This document shows, in pieces, positions 22,230-35,900 of a stretch of 64,000 nucleotides of DNA. The notes under the pieces were generated by a model. The model did not search any database and was not told where the DNA came from. It was given only the letters and a program-made list of their open reading frames with translations. This stretch comes from Ciona savignyi. Taxonomy: Eukaryota > Chordata > Ascidiacea > Phlebobranchia > Cionidae. A program made the position numbers and the translations under genes. The first letter of the stretch is position 1; every line of letters begins with the position of its first letter. The stretch covers positions 644,688 through 708,687 of the forward strand of contig CH002564.1 in assembly GCA_000149265.1 (NCBI GenBank), given 5' to 3'.

Positions 22230-25200
22230 ATGGCCGACGCTAGAAAATGTTGCATATACCTTCCCAATGAAAGGAAACTGGAGCTGAATGTGCAGGTGAA
22301 GTTACTTTTCTCTTTCCAGCTTTCTTTTGTGGGGAATCTGCGCACGTCAGAGGGAAAAGGTCCTTAATTATTGCAGAGTGCGTCCCCAACAAGTTCAAGT
22401 CGCGAGGTTTACCTCCTTTTTCCTCTACCCTACTCAAACGGGGTTAATTAGTAAAAATAAACTCGGAATAAGCACAACTCACCAGAAAAGCGCGTTATTT
22501 AATTTCGTTACAAGAATAAAAACCCCGCCATTTGGTATATAGCCTTTACGCAAATTCGTCACTTGCTCAAGGCTTGTTGATATTGTCACGGCGTTGAAGT
22601 GAAGTAGCAAACGCCTTATGACGAGTCATAGTCTGGTAAAATCCTGTATTCGTCAATCGTGAGTCACAATTGGTTTGTTACGTTGGCAATGTCCGACCTC
22701 GTCATTTTCGACTTTTCTAAGCGATTTTTCTAGTCGCTTACTATTTGTAGTGGAAATCTATTTAAAGTAACTATCGTAACGTCCACAGCCGAAGCTACTT
22801 GGCCGAGATTTATTGGACATTGTCGCCGACCACTTTAAGCTACGGGAAAAGGAGTATTTTGGAATCGCCTACAAAAGCGAGGGGTGAGTGTTTATATCCG
22901 CGCATGAAACTGCCCAAAGTTAAAAAGAAAAAAAAATGTTCACTAAATCGAGGCTCCGAGTCTCATATGGGCTGAGATTAGTCTGTTATTTATTTTACTT
23001 ATTTAACGATGTAGTTCGTTTTTAACATTGTTTTTTCACTTTTTTAAATAACATTAAACACTTTTTCCCCCTTTTCTAACATTTTATAGTTACCTCAAAA
23101 CTCGATTCTAATCACTTGTTTTCATGCCAGAGGACACTATTCCTGGTTGCAAAATGACAAACGCGTTTTGGATCAATATGTTCTAAAAAAATCCACGTCC
23201 CGAATTGATCTGCTCTTCGCCGTAAAGTGAGTGTTTTATTAAGTTTTGCGTTGGCTTTATTAGCCTTACAGGTACCTGATTTGATCCTAAACCTGGCCCA
23301 GCTCGCCGGAGAAGTTAAATCGGTTTAAAATCCAAATAACGTCATATTATAAGCAAGCGAGATGGTTGTGTCCTTGGGCAAGTCACTTATCGCACATCGC
23401 CGGAACTCGGTGGCTTAATGTGTAGTATACGAAAAACAAAAGAATATCTCGATCATGCCCCGGTTCAACATGCTGTAATATCTCCGGTAACTCGACGGAA
23501 ATCTGACAATTGATAATGTGATAACGATAATTGCCATTGCGTTTTCCCATTCACATAGATATAATATGAACATTCAATAGATATAAAATGAACATTCCCT
23601 TTGGAAAAATAGATCCGACAACTTGCTTAATTTCACCTGTATGTTAACGATTGCACGTACAACAATACCTGTTTGTTTTAAACCCACCTTTTACCACTTT
23701 AAGTTATAAACCTTTTATTTTAGTTAATTATATTTTTTTGCACCAGTATTAAAAAATGTCGAACGAATCAAATCATGGCACAGAAACAGGAAAAGACTGC
23801 AAAACAAACAGTTGTTAAAACACGTCATTTAAAAAAACTATATAATTAAATAAATATAGTGGACGCGACCGCCAAACCTAAGCGAAATTTTTTACTTCTT
23901 TTCCTCCAGATTCTTCGTCGAAAGCGTAAAGCTTCTGAAATATGTCACCACCACCGAACTCTATTTTCTCCACGTGAAATCACTCGTGTACAAGGTCATT
24001 ATTTACTTGGTTCCTTATCTATCCATTGTACAATGGCTGTGCTTAAGGGATCTGCGTATCTAAGACCTTTATCCAACGATATTGCCCGTTGATTATCGCC
24101 CCACGGAGTGAAAATAATGCTGCAATAGCAGAATTTTTTCTGTTATTTACAAAGACTGACCATGCCTATGTTGGTTATTACTTATTAGTTGTTGATAGGC
24201 AGCAGAATTCTAAAATGTCGCAGCACTCCAAAAAAAGAATTCAAAAAAAAAATGTTGATGTTAACAAATTAAGAAAATTGGGGAATAATGCGACTGTGGA
24301 CTGAAATCTTGGTTATAAATGAAAGGGTACGACAAAAACTCCAAAAATATCTCCAGTGCCGTTTGCTTAACACCTATGCAGTAATGATTTTAAAACTGTC
24401 ATTTGTACTGTAGGGTCAACTTGAAGTCGATAATGACACCGCATTTCGTTTGGCCGCATACGCATTACAGGTAAGCAAAGTGACGTAAGTGAAGTGACGT
24501 AGTAGTTAACGACCTTCACACGTTGTCGTTATGACAGGCGAGCGATTTATTTTTATCTCAGTCGCTTGGTGGGGATAAGGGGTCAAGTTGGTTTATGTTG
24601 TTGTATTAATAGAATGACACGGCCGTGTGGCCACATGGTTAACGCGTTTGATGCATATAACGCATATTGTGTTGTTGTATTATATGCCTATACCGCCATC
24701 AGGGTTTCGAAATTTAGCCTGGTAAACTTTAAAGCCTGATTACTATGCTTTATCAAGCTATTTTTATATTCTACTGAATAAAAATATAACATTTGTAACA
24801 ATTTGTATCCTCAGCAATATGCTTAAAGCCATTAGAATAAACCCCTTTTTAAGCCCTCTCTTTTCTGTCGCTGAAATATTAATTGTTTAATTACTGTTAC
24901 AGAAATTAAAAAAAAGGTTTAAAGCTCCCGTTTTGTTTTACAGACAACCTGTGGAGACTACGTCGAGTAAGTGGTTTTAATACAGGCATTGGTAACATAC
25001 GGCCCGCTGGCCGGGTCTGGCCCGTGAAGGGATTTTGATCAGTCCGCAGACTGTATCTAACCATACCCTGCAATTAAGATATTAAATAATATTTATGTAA
25101 TAATCCGGCCCACCACGGACTTCATTTTCCCACATCTAGCCCGTCGACTAGAGAAGTTGCCCACCCCTATTTTAATACATCATTCCACAGATATAATTTG

Positions 25201-26964
25201 TCGTTCATCTATGTTAATAAATATAAAAAATTCCCGGTGCAAATGGTGTAAATTTATCCACAACTTTAATCTTTTACAAATTGCAGCGACGATACTGCCT
25301 TGTCTCAATTAAAGAAAGCTCCCGTACTTCCAAATAAAGCACTTCGCGATTTACCCACAGAGAAATGGTATGTATTGCGTTATATTACTGTCAAATCTTA
25401 AACTTGTTCTGAAACGAAAGTTTCAGTGCGTACTGTTGAATACTACGGCGTAATATTTATATAGATCCGTTTTAAATGATCTGTAAAAAATAGTTTTCTG
25501 CAACGAGCCCGGGTTACTCAATTTAATTTATTTAGCACCATAAAAACATGTAAAAATCAAACAATTGAAAAATACAACAAATAATTTAATGCAAGACAGA
25601 CCAAGAGCTTTGATAAGAACGTAGCGGTGCTGTAATTTGTCACTGAAGTTTATAAGCCAATGTCTCGATTTTAATCTTGTTGCCCACTTCAATAATTCAT
25701 TCAACTTAAAGGTTTGTTTGTAAAGCGCCACAACCAGAACTATATAATTTAGTTTAAGCATAATTCAAAATCTGCTAAACGAAATGTTTGAAACTGAAAT
25801 AACGAACCAAAGTTTTTTTTATTGCCATGATTTGCTTGGCATTTTAATTTCTTATTCAAATGTGATAACCTACTACATACTAAGCCAAATACGATAGGAA
25901 AGAATGGGATATTCATGTTTATTCTCGTAAATGGACAAACCAAGGGTCGTTAAAACATGGACAATCGTCAAATCACCTTGCGCCCACCGTCGGGTTACCG
26001 GAGCTATTGCAATGTGTCGTTTATGGTTCAGATGTTCCTTTAATTTGGTAGAACCCCTCATTCCACATCAGAGTTCAGGTATTGTCCGTTCAGTGCCCTA
26101 CCCAAGGACACAATCGACTAGCTAGCTTCCAGTTTTGACGTTTTTCGGAATGCTATAGCTCGACATTGGTTTAGTACGAATCACGACGGAAAGAAAACAG
26201 TGCATGAAGGCTGTACTTTCCCAACTTTCCCTTGTATTTACATCCTGTTTTGTTAATTCGTTTTCCGTGTGTTATATGTGTAATACAAATTTACGACGTA
26301 ACGATATGGCCTGAGTCACGCATGTAGACGCTACACCGGTGTAATTAACATCCGCTTTTCTTCTTTAGTGAGAAAGCTGTTTTGGAACTTTATAAAGGAT
26401 TAAAAGGGTGCACCAAAGGAAAAGCAATAATAAGGTAAATTTGCAACCACGTTGTAGTATATTATTTTGCGCTGTGTAATGTATTGCATCTGGCGATGAA
26501 AAGTTTTAAGGGGAGATTTTTAACTTAACAACCCTGTCGAATAGCTTGGTGGTTTAGTGCGTTACCTTTCAATTAATTGTTCGAAATTGGGCGCCAGCTT
26601 GTCGGTTGTGTCCTTGCGCAAGGAACTTATCCGCCATCGCCTGAACCCAGTGGTTTAGTGGAATCTACTCAAACTGAAAGAACTTCTTCAATAATACACA
26701 AGACATTGCAACAGCTTTGGTAACCTGACAACTGGCGCAAAGTAATCAGTAATAGAGCCATTGCGTTTTTCAATTTACAAAGATAAATTATGAATATTCT
26801 GTATATAACCTACTATACGCGGGGAGTGGTGTGGATATGAAAAAAAAATCCAGGATTGCGCTCATATAAAAACTACCTTTACGAATTCTATACCAAATTT
26901 TTAAAGTTACCTCACCACGATAGAAGCACTACCAGCGTATGGAATCCACTACTACAAAGTAAAA
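22230..26964 (+). CDS. FRMD4 exons 1-9 (FERM F1 and F2 lobes)
   Basis: Exons 22230-22295, 22789-22883, 23131-23226, 23910-23994, 24414-24470, 24944-24966, 25287-25367, 26369-26434, 26907-26964. Together 209 residues: ubiquitin-like F1 (REKEYFGIAYKSEG, SWLQNDKRVLDQY), the F1-F2 link (FFVESVKLLKYVTTTELYFL) and the helical F2 lobe (APVLPNKALRDLPTEK, LTTIEALPAYGIHYYKVK). Exon 6 is a 23-nt micro-exon. Every junction is GT-AG and in phase. Confidence 0.93.
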
Positions 26965-29900
26965 GTAAGTTCTCTAGCGTTCAACTTATCCGCGTCAATT
27001 TAAAATCTCGCCTATCATAAAATTTTAAAATTCCAATCATCTCCGCATTAAAACGACCTTAATTTGAATATTTGATTAAGTTTTTCATTTCATTTGAAAA
27101 TGCGGAATTTTTTTTATTTTAGTGGAAGTACCGAAATTTGATTTTGTATTAAAATTGCACGTAACTAGCACCACGTTTCGGTGTTGCAAAGTTAAAGTTC
27201 ATGAACTCCTTATGCGTAAACGCCGCGTGAACCAAATCAATGAATTGTTTACACAAAAACTATTGAATAAACTCCATATACAACACACTGTAGTAACTGC
27301 CGTAACCTCGTTGTGGTCGTGCGGTAATCTGCCGTGTACGCTTGTTATAACGACAACACTTAATGGAGGGAAAGATCGGAGGATCGACATTCTGCCCAAA
27401 CACTAATCTTAAACCCAAAACTAACCCTAAATTTAACCTCAGCCCAAACACCACTCCTAAATGTCATAAGCTTCATTTTGTTGTGCAGTTTCCCTACTTT
27501 CCTCTTCCATCTTTTCCTCTTAGTTTTCCCCAGGAGCAGGGTGGGGAGTTTGGGCTGCGGTTGATTACTTTAGCTACAGATTTTCCACCGGTTATTTATT
27601 GTTCAACAAACCGCTAATTACTTCTTTGGGTTTTGACTCTACGACCTTTCGGCTAAAAGGCGACGTCAACACGATTCTTTATTGTCCAGAACAAACCGTA
27701 ACGCAACCCCCAACCCTTACACTAAATTCAACCCTCTAATCGTCATATAAGTGTGCAGATTCTCTATTTTCCTCCTTTTTTGTTCCACCACTGCCTTAAG
27801 TTTGCCCAACACAATAATAAACAGGAGTAGCCAGTTTTATTACGACATTCTTATTTTGCCTTTTGATGGCTTTGGTTTACGGTAAATAATTACCAGTTAT
27901 TAGAATATTGTAGTAAGTATGCAAAAGACGCAATAAATAATTTAATATTTTAAAGTCAATACAAAATCCAACTAAAATCTGCAAATTTCGTTGAGTAAAA
28001 AAATCAATCCAAAACTAGACCTGCGCTAGATTAGGTCTCTAATCAATTCATGAAGACAATACAAGAACGCGTAAGTAGCTCTCACGATGCTCTACTGTTC
28101 ATGACAGACACAGACGGCAGTCTAGCGCAAAACAAAGCGGCCAAACCCACAGATTTCCGCCACTTGCTAGCACGGAAGGATAAAATTGCCGCCAGGTAAC
28201 TCTTCGCGCCGTTCTCTTTGTGGTATCTCGTACAACTGGCGTAAAAGGCGACTTATGTTTTACCGAGAAACAGACACTGCAGTCGTTATCCCCGTGTAAT
28301 GTCGCATCGGGTGACATGTTTAACTAGGCAGTCAGCAATTGTAAAAACATGAGTATTTACATACAAGCTACGTCAATGCTATGTGTAAACAGGTGTCCAG
28401 AATGTGAAAAACTAAAAGAAGAAACGGAAGGGAAACTGCTCACGTAACCATAGTGTTTTTACTTGGGTTTCAGTTAAGGGATATAGAGTTATGGCTGGCG
28501 TTTCAGTTAAGGATTTTGTGTTAGTGCTGGGGTTACAGTTAATGGTTGTAAGGGTTGTTTTAGTCTCCATTTCCTATCGTTCCTTGGTGTTTATTGCCCA
28601 CTGTAGGAAGTCATGTGAAAGGTTGAAAGAAATAAAACAGATGTAAATGGCAGATGTGACCGCCAACCTATAATCATTGCCTCAACAGAAAAGAAAACAT
28701 CCATTAATTCTGCAGTTTATATTTTAATCAGGCATATCATTACAGCAAATACGGACACACAATCGAAACACGAAAACGATAAACTGAAGGTTTATAGAAA
28801 CGGAGCTCGTAAAATAAAGTTTAGTAAAAATGTATTTAATTCTATCGACTACGAATGGTCGCGAAACTGAGTTCAGCTGAGTATATGGGCATTAGACAAG
28901 GCAGAAGATTTCTGTAGATTAAGTACTACGAATATATTCTTACGTATTTAATGTTAAGCCGGGAAATTTAATACCACAGCACACTCAGTTTAATGTTTGG
29001 TATAGGAAATGCAACGTAACGTATTCTTACACACCGATTCTTGGTGCCATATTCGTAAATAGACTGTATATCGCAGTTTGGAATGGAATCAAACATTTTA
29101 TCCAATATTTTAGTATCAATTCGTTCATTTCTAATATCTATGCGATTCGACGGCTTTTGATCTACCGCCCTTTTCCCCTATAAATTTGTTCGAAATCCCA
29201 TGCTGGTAGCCAAAAAGGAAACATTTTACGATCTGAACTGAAAAAACGCATTGAACGTTATTTGTAAGGTGCAGAACAACCAATCTTCGTCGCATCGCGT
29301 GAGTGGAATGGTATCGCCTTGCCCATCCACGCGTGACGAAGATGAGCAAATACACGCACGAGCGATTTCCTATATCTTCAACATCGGCGTCGTAGGGCCA
29401 GACGTCGGCGAAAACTAAAAGGAGGAAAGGGGAAAGTAGAAAATAGGGAAACTACACAGCACAACCAAGTTAGAGGGTTAGAGCAGGTGTTCATGGTTAC
29501 TTCAGGTGTTGACATTTGTGTCTAAGGTTGGGTGAGAATTAGTTTTTATTGATTTAGTAAGCAGTTTACCTCATTTCCTATCTTCCTTTTTTGTATATTT
29601 TTAAAGTTAAAATTAGTGTTAAATGTCTGGTTATATTCAGTTTCCACAGTTGTAGTGAGCAGTTTCGTTACTCCCCTCCTTCCCTCCTTTGAGTGTTGCC
29701 CCCCAGACGTAGTTGCCGAACCCCGCTCGTATATTATTCGGTGTCTTGCATTGATAACGCTCGTGTACGTGCCCGCACTTACTCGCCTTTTGCGTGACAT
29801 ATTCATAGAACAGTTCGTCATAAGTTTCTACCCAAGGTTTATAAACACAGTGCATTCTAGTCGGCTAATGTAATAAGAACAAAAAAGAACTGTCTAATCT

Positions 29901-32900
29901 ATCTATTTTCGTTGATTTTAGCACGGAATAAGTTTGTATGCTTCAGAGCGGATAGTATTGCTGTAAAAATGCATGTACTCGTTAAACCCACAAGTTTTAG
30001 TGTGTCTATAGTTAAACGAATCTGTTTTAGAAGACATATCAAATCCTTAACAGGGCGTCGACAGATTAAGACACGACTTAGTATGAGTTTAGTTTATTAA
30101 ACTGTTTTTTTTTCACAACTTGATTGTCACGCAAACAAAATGTAGAGAATATCTAGCGATTACTTCTAAGCTTCCATGTATCCACACAGACAGTTGCGTA
30201 AGTTAGTCATTGCATATAGGTCAGCGATCCATTAAACTGTATACAAAATTATGCTTATTTTAAATTCAGAATCACCAATAAACTTACAAAATTAATACAA
30301 ACTTTAGAAAATAAGGCTTTACATACATCAAATATTATCCGAGCGAAATTTCACGCAAATTTGACGTTTCGTTATTCAGGAAACCCTTTGTTATATAGCT
30401 TCCTGATAAGCATCCCGTATCGCCCCATATTGTGTCGCTGTATTGCCTATTAAAATGATAAGTTTCTATTATTCCCCGCCGGTTTTTGTTTAAAGCGAGG
30501 CATCCCATTTCATTAGGACGAACGCTTTTGCATTGCGTTAAAAAACTGTGGCTTAATATACCCACTTTTATACAACGAAAGGTTGAATAGAGTTAACATA
30601 AGCTGATACGGGCATTAAGTATCGTTTTATTTGGAACTCCGATACTAAGACGTTTTATTATGTGACAATTTATGTGTTATGCTATTTTGGGGTTGTAAGT
30701 TCGTAATTGGGAGTTTATTGTTGGTTGGATGCAAGGTATGGCGACGGTATAAGCCTCGCCAATTTACAGAAACGGCGGGAAAACTTCTTTCCCTTTCTTA
30801 CTCAAATATGCGTGTAAACAAACTGTTGTTAGGGACTGTGTTATTGTCCCAAGTTGTCGTGCTGTGTCCGCGAACTCAGTAAAGCTAGCAATTGTTTCTT
30901 ACCCAAAATATTTATGGGTAAAGGGTATCCGCGCCTTTTTTTACCCACTGCGATGTAAAAAAACATTCTACCCCACCCTTATCCAGGATAAGATAAGTTA
31001 TCCTATTATCATCTCATGGATATAAATACAACGACAATATAGCAACCGTAGCGTGTTTTTCTTTTTGATTATATTCCAAAATGCAGAAAAAACAGCTGGA
31101 TTGTGTGTTAACATTTTAATTGCCATCCTAAGCTCTGGAAAATAGCGGTAAACCGAGCCTGTATAAAGCGCTCAGCATTTCCTAATTAGCGTGCGTTCCG
31201 TTTTATTCTCATTTCCTAACTGCTACACCAGGTTAATGGTTAACCAGTACTGTGTGTAAATGCTCGAGGTTATACCTCTCGTACCGTCCATTCACCTTTA
31301 TTACCTTCTTCTGGCACGTTTACATCAAACACGCCCTTGAAGATACGAGGAAACTTACATTTTGATTACATTGTAGGATAAGTCCGGCGTAACTTGGTGG
31401 ATAGGATTAAGCCATAAAGGAATACTTCAATTTGAAATTCAAGACAAAGCGAACCCAGTCAAGGTAAGCACTTTTGCTGTATATATATTATGAACTATGT
31501 AATATAACCTGACCGTGATTGTAAAACTTACAGTTCTATTTTCAATGCCCGACTGTTATTTGCTTTTCACTAGATGAATTATGCATAAAATCTAGTCTTG
31601 GTACGTGCACCTTTACGTATTAGCTAAGTACGAGGTTAGGTATTCGACTTGTATTAATATTTTAGTTTTTCATGATTTGTTCGTCTTCGAATCGGTACTT
31701 AGAAAGTACAGTCCCGTATATTTGCTCAAGCCCGAAGTTGAGTGCTTTAAACAGGCAGCTGTGTTGTAAACATCGGCATAGTCGGGTTCACGCCGTTCCG
31801 ACTTCCTTAAAACTCAGGTTTAGTCAAATCGAGTTCAAAACGAGTTTGTCTTGGACACAGAATGTCAAATCTTCAGTTTATTGTGATGTATTAATTTAAT
31901 TGTGGCGTAATAAAGCACACCACGTTGCATAATAACAAGTATGGACCATATTGAAATAATTCTAAACGATTAATTGCCGTTTAATAGTGTACTGTTAATA
32001 TATTGTTTCCCGAAAAAACTTCTTGTTGGTAAAATGCGACACTGGATAATCGTATAATCCGGCTGCTTATAAATTGACATAATTATATAACGTCGCCTTG
32101 GACTGCATTGACATGATTAACTAAATAATTAAATTCCATCTGTGCCGAAATGAACCGACAATTGACAGGACAGCTTGACCGACATACAGTATTTCTTACA
32201 GCCAAAATGTAAACTGGACAGAAAATTTGTCAATAGTTCGTAGATTTGGTGTTGCAGATTTTGTCTTTAAAATTTCCGACACGACAGCAACCAAAATGCT
32301 GAATTTGCTCTCAAAGAAAGTCGCTAAACCTTGGTACAAATACATGGTTTTGTGGCCTAAATTAAAAAATTACGTTAAACTACAATTATTAGATCGCATT
32401 TTTATTTTGTCTTATGCTTAAAAAAAAGTCCGTAAACCTGGCTGACTTTTCCTTCTTGATTGACAGGACATAGTAAGTTATTAAATTAACTGAATCTCTC
32501 GCCATCGATTAGGGATATACTCGATGCTTCCAGAGGTCAGGATTTAGAACAAATGTTGAAAGAAGGTTTAAAAACCCGGGGAATTCGATTACGTCGCGAA
32601 CCAAAGTACACGATGTGGTTTTATGCTTTGATTGCCGCTCAAAACAAAAGTTTGAAGATGAGCGAAATGCCGTAAAATATCCATTTAAACGCCAACTCTA
32701 ATAGAGCGCCACTGTAGGGAAAGGGTTGATAATTAAAGGGACGTGTCGCTCAAATAAAGGCTTAACGGTATATGCTTTACTTCGTTTGGAGTATGATTTT
32801 CGTAAATCATACTTACTTACCTACCAATATGAGCAAAAACAGAAGTCTGTTTTTTTGCTCTTACCAACTTACAAACCCAAGTATATGTTATATTTAATAT

Positions 32901-35900
32901 TTTTTTTAATGATTATAAATGTCTTTTCCCAGACTCTCGAACCCCGTGGTTTTCGTTTATATGGCGTCCTCGCTTTTCACTGAAATCGGCTTCATATTAT
33001 GATAGCTCAAATGGCGATTGTCCAATAAAACACGCTAAACTGAGAATAAGGCGCAAAACGAGGCATTCATTTACAATGGGGCTTTATTTACCCGAGTATT
33101 ATTAGTAAACATTTGCGTCGTTACTATAGTAATTTACTATAGCAATTTTATCTATAAAGTATTCTGAATTTCGGCGGAAAATTTAAAAATAGTAGACACA
33201 ACGTCATATTTTAAACAGGAGGTTTTTGTAACGAAGACTTCTTTGGTTACATTTTCTCTGTAAAGTTAGCGTCCTACCGCCCACGTTTGCCGGTAATGCC
33301 CTTAGGTTGTCATAAACTTCACATCTCGGAATAGAAAGAACGGGTCAAGTTAGTGCGATGATGTCATAACATGCGCCTTGATTTAATACACACGGTCTTG
33401 TGCGAGCAGTTCAGTGTAATCCTAGTTTCTACGTCTACGCCTTGAAGAAAATAGTTAGATTAACGAAGAAACACAGGGTAAACAGGTTGTAGATGTTGTT
33501 TTGTTTTTATTCCCTTTCCGTTTGAATAAAGAGCGGTCACGGTGTACGCTAAATAAAAGTGGCAGAGGGTAGAAAAGGCAGCGCTAATGAACGAAGTTGG
33601 TTAAAGGACTGTTAAACTGGTTACTATGAATTAGGATGTTAAATTACGGATCATGCTTAACGTTAAAAAGGGCAAACGACATCTACTGTATTAAACGAGT
33701 TGTACTTTTTAGTTTTGCTAATTTTTCGCTTCATCATTACAAGAATGAAATAGGAATTTTTTTAAATAGAATAAGCAGTTTATACAGCAATTACAGCGTT
33801 AATTTTTCAAACTTGAAAACCAAGACAGTGGTGCGGTCATATTCGTTCTCCCTGTGTCAGCGGGCGGCTAGTAAGTGTTTACACAAGCGGGGATTTGCTT
33901 GTGCAATGGTAGCTTGAGTTAACACGCGCTCGCGCTGTGTGTTTTGCTGTTGGTTTCCTTTCATTGGGACGCTCTGAATGCGTTGCAAGACCACTATACA
34001 GTTTTATACGCAGAAGCAATTATACTCTTCGCGATGTAGTCAACGCACCTGCGAATTGTCATTATGCCGATATCGAACGTTACAATATCATGGTAATTAT
34101 AGCGCAGACTGAAGACCGCTGGTTGTAAATTACAGTCTCCGAATAGTCGCCGCTAGTAAAACGATTTGAAAAGTCAGCGAGTGCGATACACTCGATTATT
34201 GGCTATTCGCTCTGGCTGATTTCACCGTGTAGGGAAAAGCCTACACAGAGAAAAGTCTTAAATATAGAAATTGCAAACTAAAATTAGATTAAAGCGATAG
34301 ACTTGGTTCTGGGGTTAGATTTAGTATTCGGCCTAGGGTTAGAATTAGTTTCCCTAATTTTATTGACCAGCAGTCTTTCCCTCCCTGTTAGTGCTGGCCC
34401 TTTATAGTGACTCCAATATGGATTTTATTTCAGCGGTACAAAAAGATGGAACGCGTTCATTGTAATTCTCCCGACGGTCGTAAGTAGGTTAAGCTATTCA
34501 TTCAGCGTAGTGGTTGGAACCGAACGGCTGTTTATGATACTTCTTGGCCGGTTTTGATCAGCCGTTATTAGCGTTTTAATCTCAGCACGACAGGCTTATC
34601 ATAATCTTCAGTTCGTGGCCATGCGAGGATAGGTAATAATGTTGGATTTTGTAAGCCTTGTGAGTGTTATATAAATTCAGAACAGAAGGAATTTGTAATG
34701 ATGTAATTTTTTTATTAATGTATACATAGAATGTTAAAGTATTGTGTTATTAGCTATTAATCTTTCTAGTTCTGTTTGAGTATTATTACAGTTTTTTTTC
34801 ATGGTTGTTGTCATATAAATATTTTTAATTTCATACATATAATACATATTGGATAAACAATTTGTGCTCTCTTCTACTTCGTAAATTAAACTGATTAGGC
34901 ATTTAACATTTATTCAGTGTTTTTCTTAGGTGACTTGTCTATGTAGAGATTTAAATATTTATATTATAATTATTTTAAATGCTTTGTTTGTTAATGAATT
35001 TCTTATAATGTACCGCATTGCTATAAAACAAATTGTACATAGTTTTATTGCCAAATTTAAACTTTTTGATGGTCTACTGTAAGATTTAAATGGATTAGAC
35101 ATTTTCACCAATTGTGTCAGTTTGTTTTAATAAGCATTCATATAACTGGTATTCTCTACAGACATTTCTCTGGCGACAGTTAGAAAACTTGTATTTTCGT
35201 GAGAAGAAATTTTCCATCGAAGTCACTGAAAAGCACCAACAAACAACCAAAGAACATTTGTATGTCGAAGCGAAAAGGAAATTAACCGGGGACCTTAAAA
35301 TTCACGCCTGGTATGGCACTCCGAGTCTCATCAAGTCGATTTGGATTATGGCAATTGACCAACATCACTTTTACTTGGAACGGAAACAGAACAAGGTAAG
35401 GAGCCGCCCATATTAATGTCATGTTGGTATGAGCTGAGTTTTAAAATATGGATTGTGCGCCACTTTACCAGGCTAACGATTTTTTAAAATTTGTTTGAAA
35501 AGCAAAATATTTTCTTTTAAGTTATGGTTTGATGGTTTATATTTAATGGTTTACTGGTTATTTAGTCCTGCAACATCGACCAGTTGGTTAAGAGTGTTGA
35601 CCATCAGCTTAAAGGTGATAGCATCATATCCATCCACTCGCTGGTCAGTTGTATCCATTGGCAAACACTTAATGTGTACGTCGCCTATAACATTTTAATT
35701 GTATACAGCCCACTGCAAAGATCATGACACAACACCCATCTCCTTTACTGGATTGAAACATTAATATCCTATCCTATAATTTAAACGACCCATTTGACTG
35801 TACAAATTAAGGCATGCAGCTGTGTGGACTGGACATATACAACCAAATGTTTTGATTATCTAAAAATGTAGTTGCACGTATGTTCTTTTGGAGGACAATG

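Larger units (their letters stand above)
26965..31376 (+). other. FRMD4 intron 9 (4.4 kb)
   Basis: Contains GTTA-rich dispersed repeats (27370-27830, 28400-28625, 29405-29700) and the first exon of the candidate nested gene (28101-28195). A few other open stretches (27122-27406 plus, 29546-29855 minus) were not supported. Confidence 0.8.

Noticed and set aside
27122-27406. 94-codon open frame after ttttag in FRMD4 intron 9
   Set aside because: Its end runs into a GTTA-rich repeat, no phase link to any exon, low-complexity composition.
29131-29855. Minus-strand model: ATG exon 29855-29783 with a GTAAGT donor plus an exon from 29414 in matching phase
   Set aside because: The 29414 acceptor is part of the GTTA-rich repeat (ctccttttag occurs in other copies), several frames around 29546-29855 are equally open, and no family is recognisable. 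A real small exon at 29.8 kb remains possible.
32227-32421. Open frame just upstream of exon B of the nested gene
   Set aside because: AT-rich, no acceptor or donor in the phase needed to join exon B.
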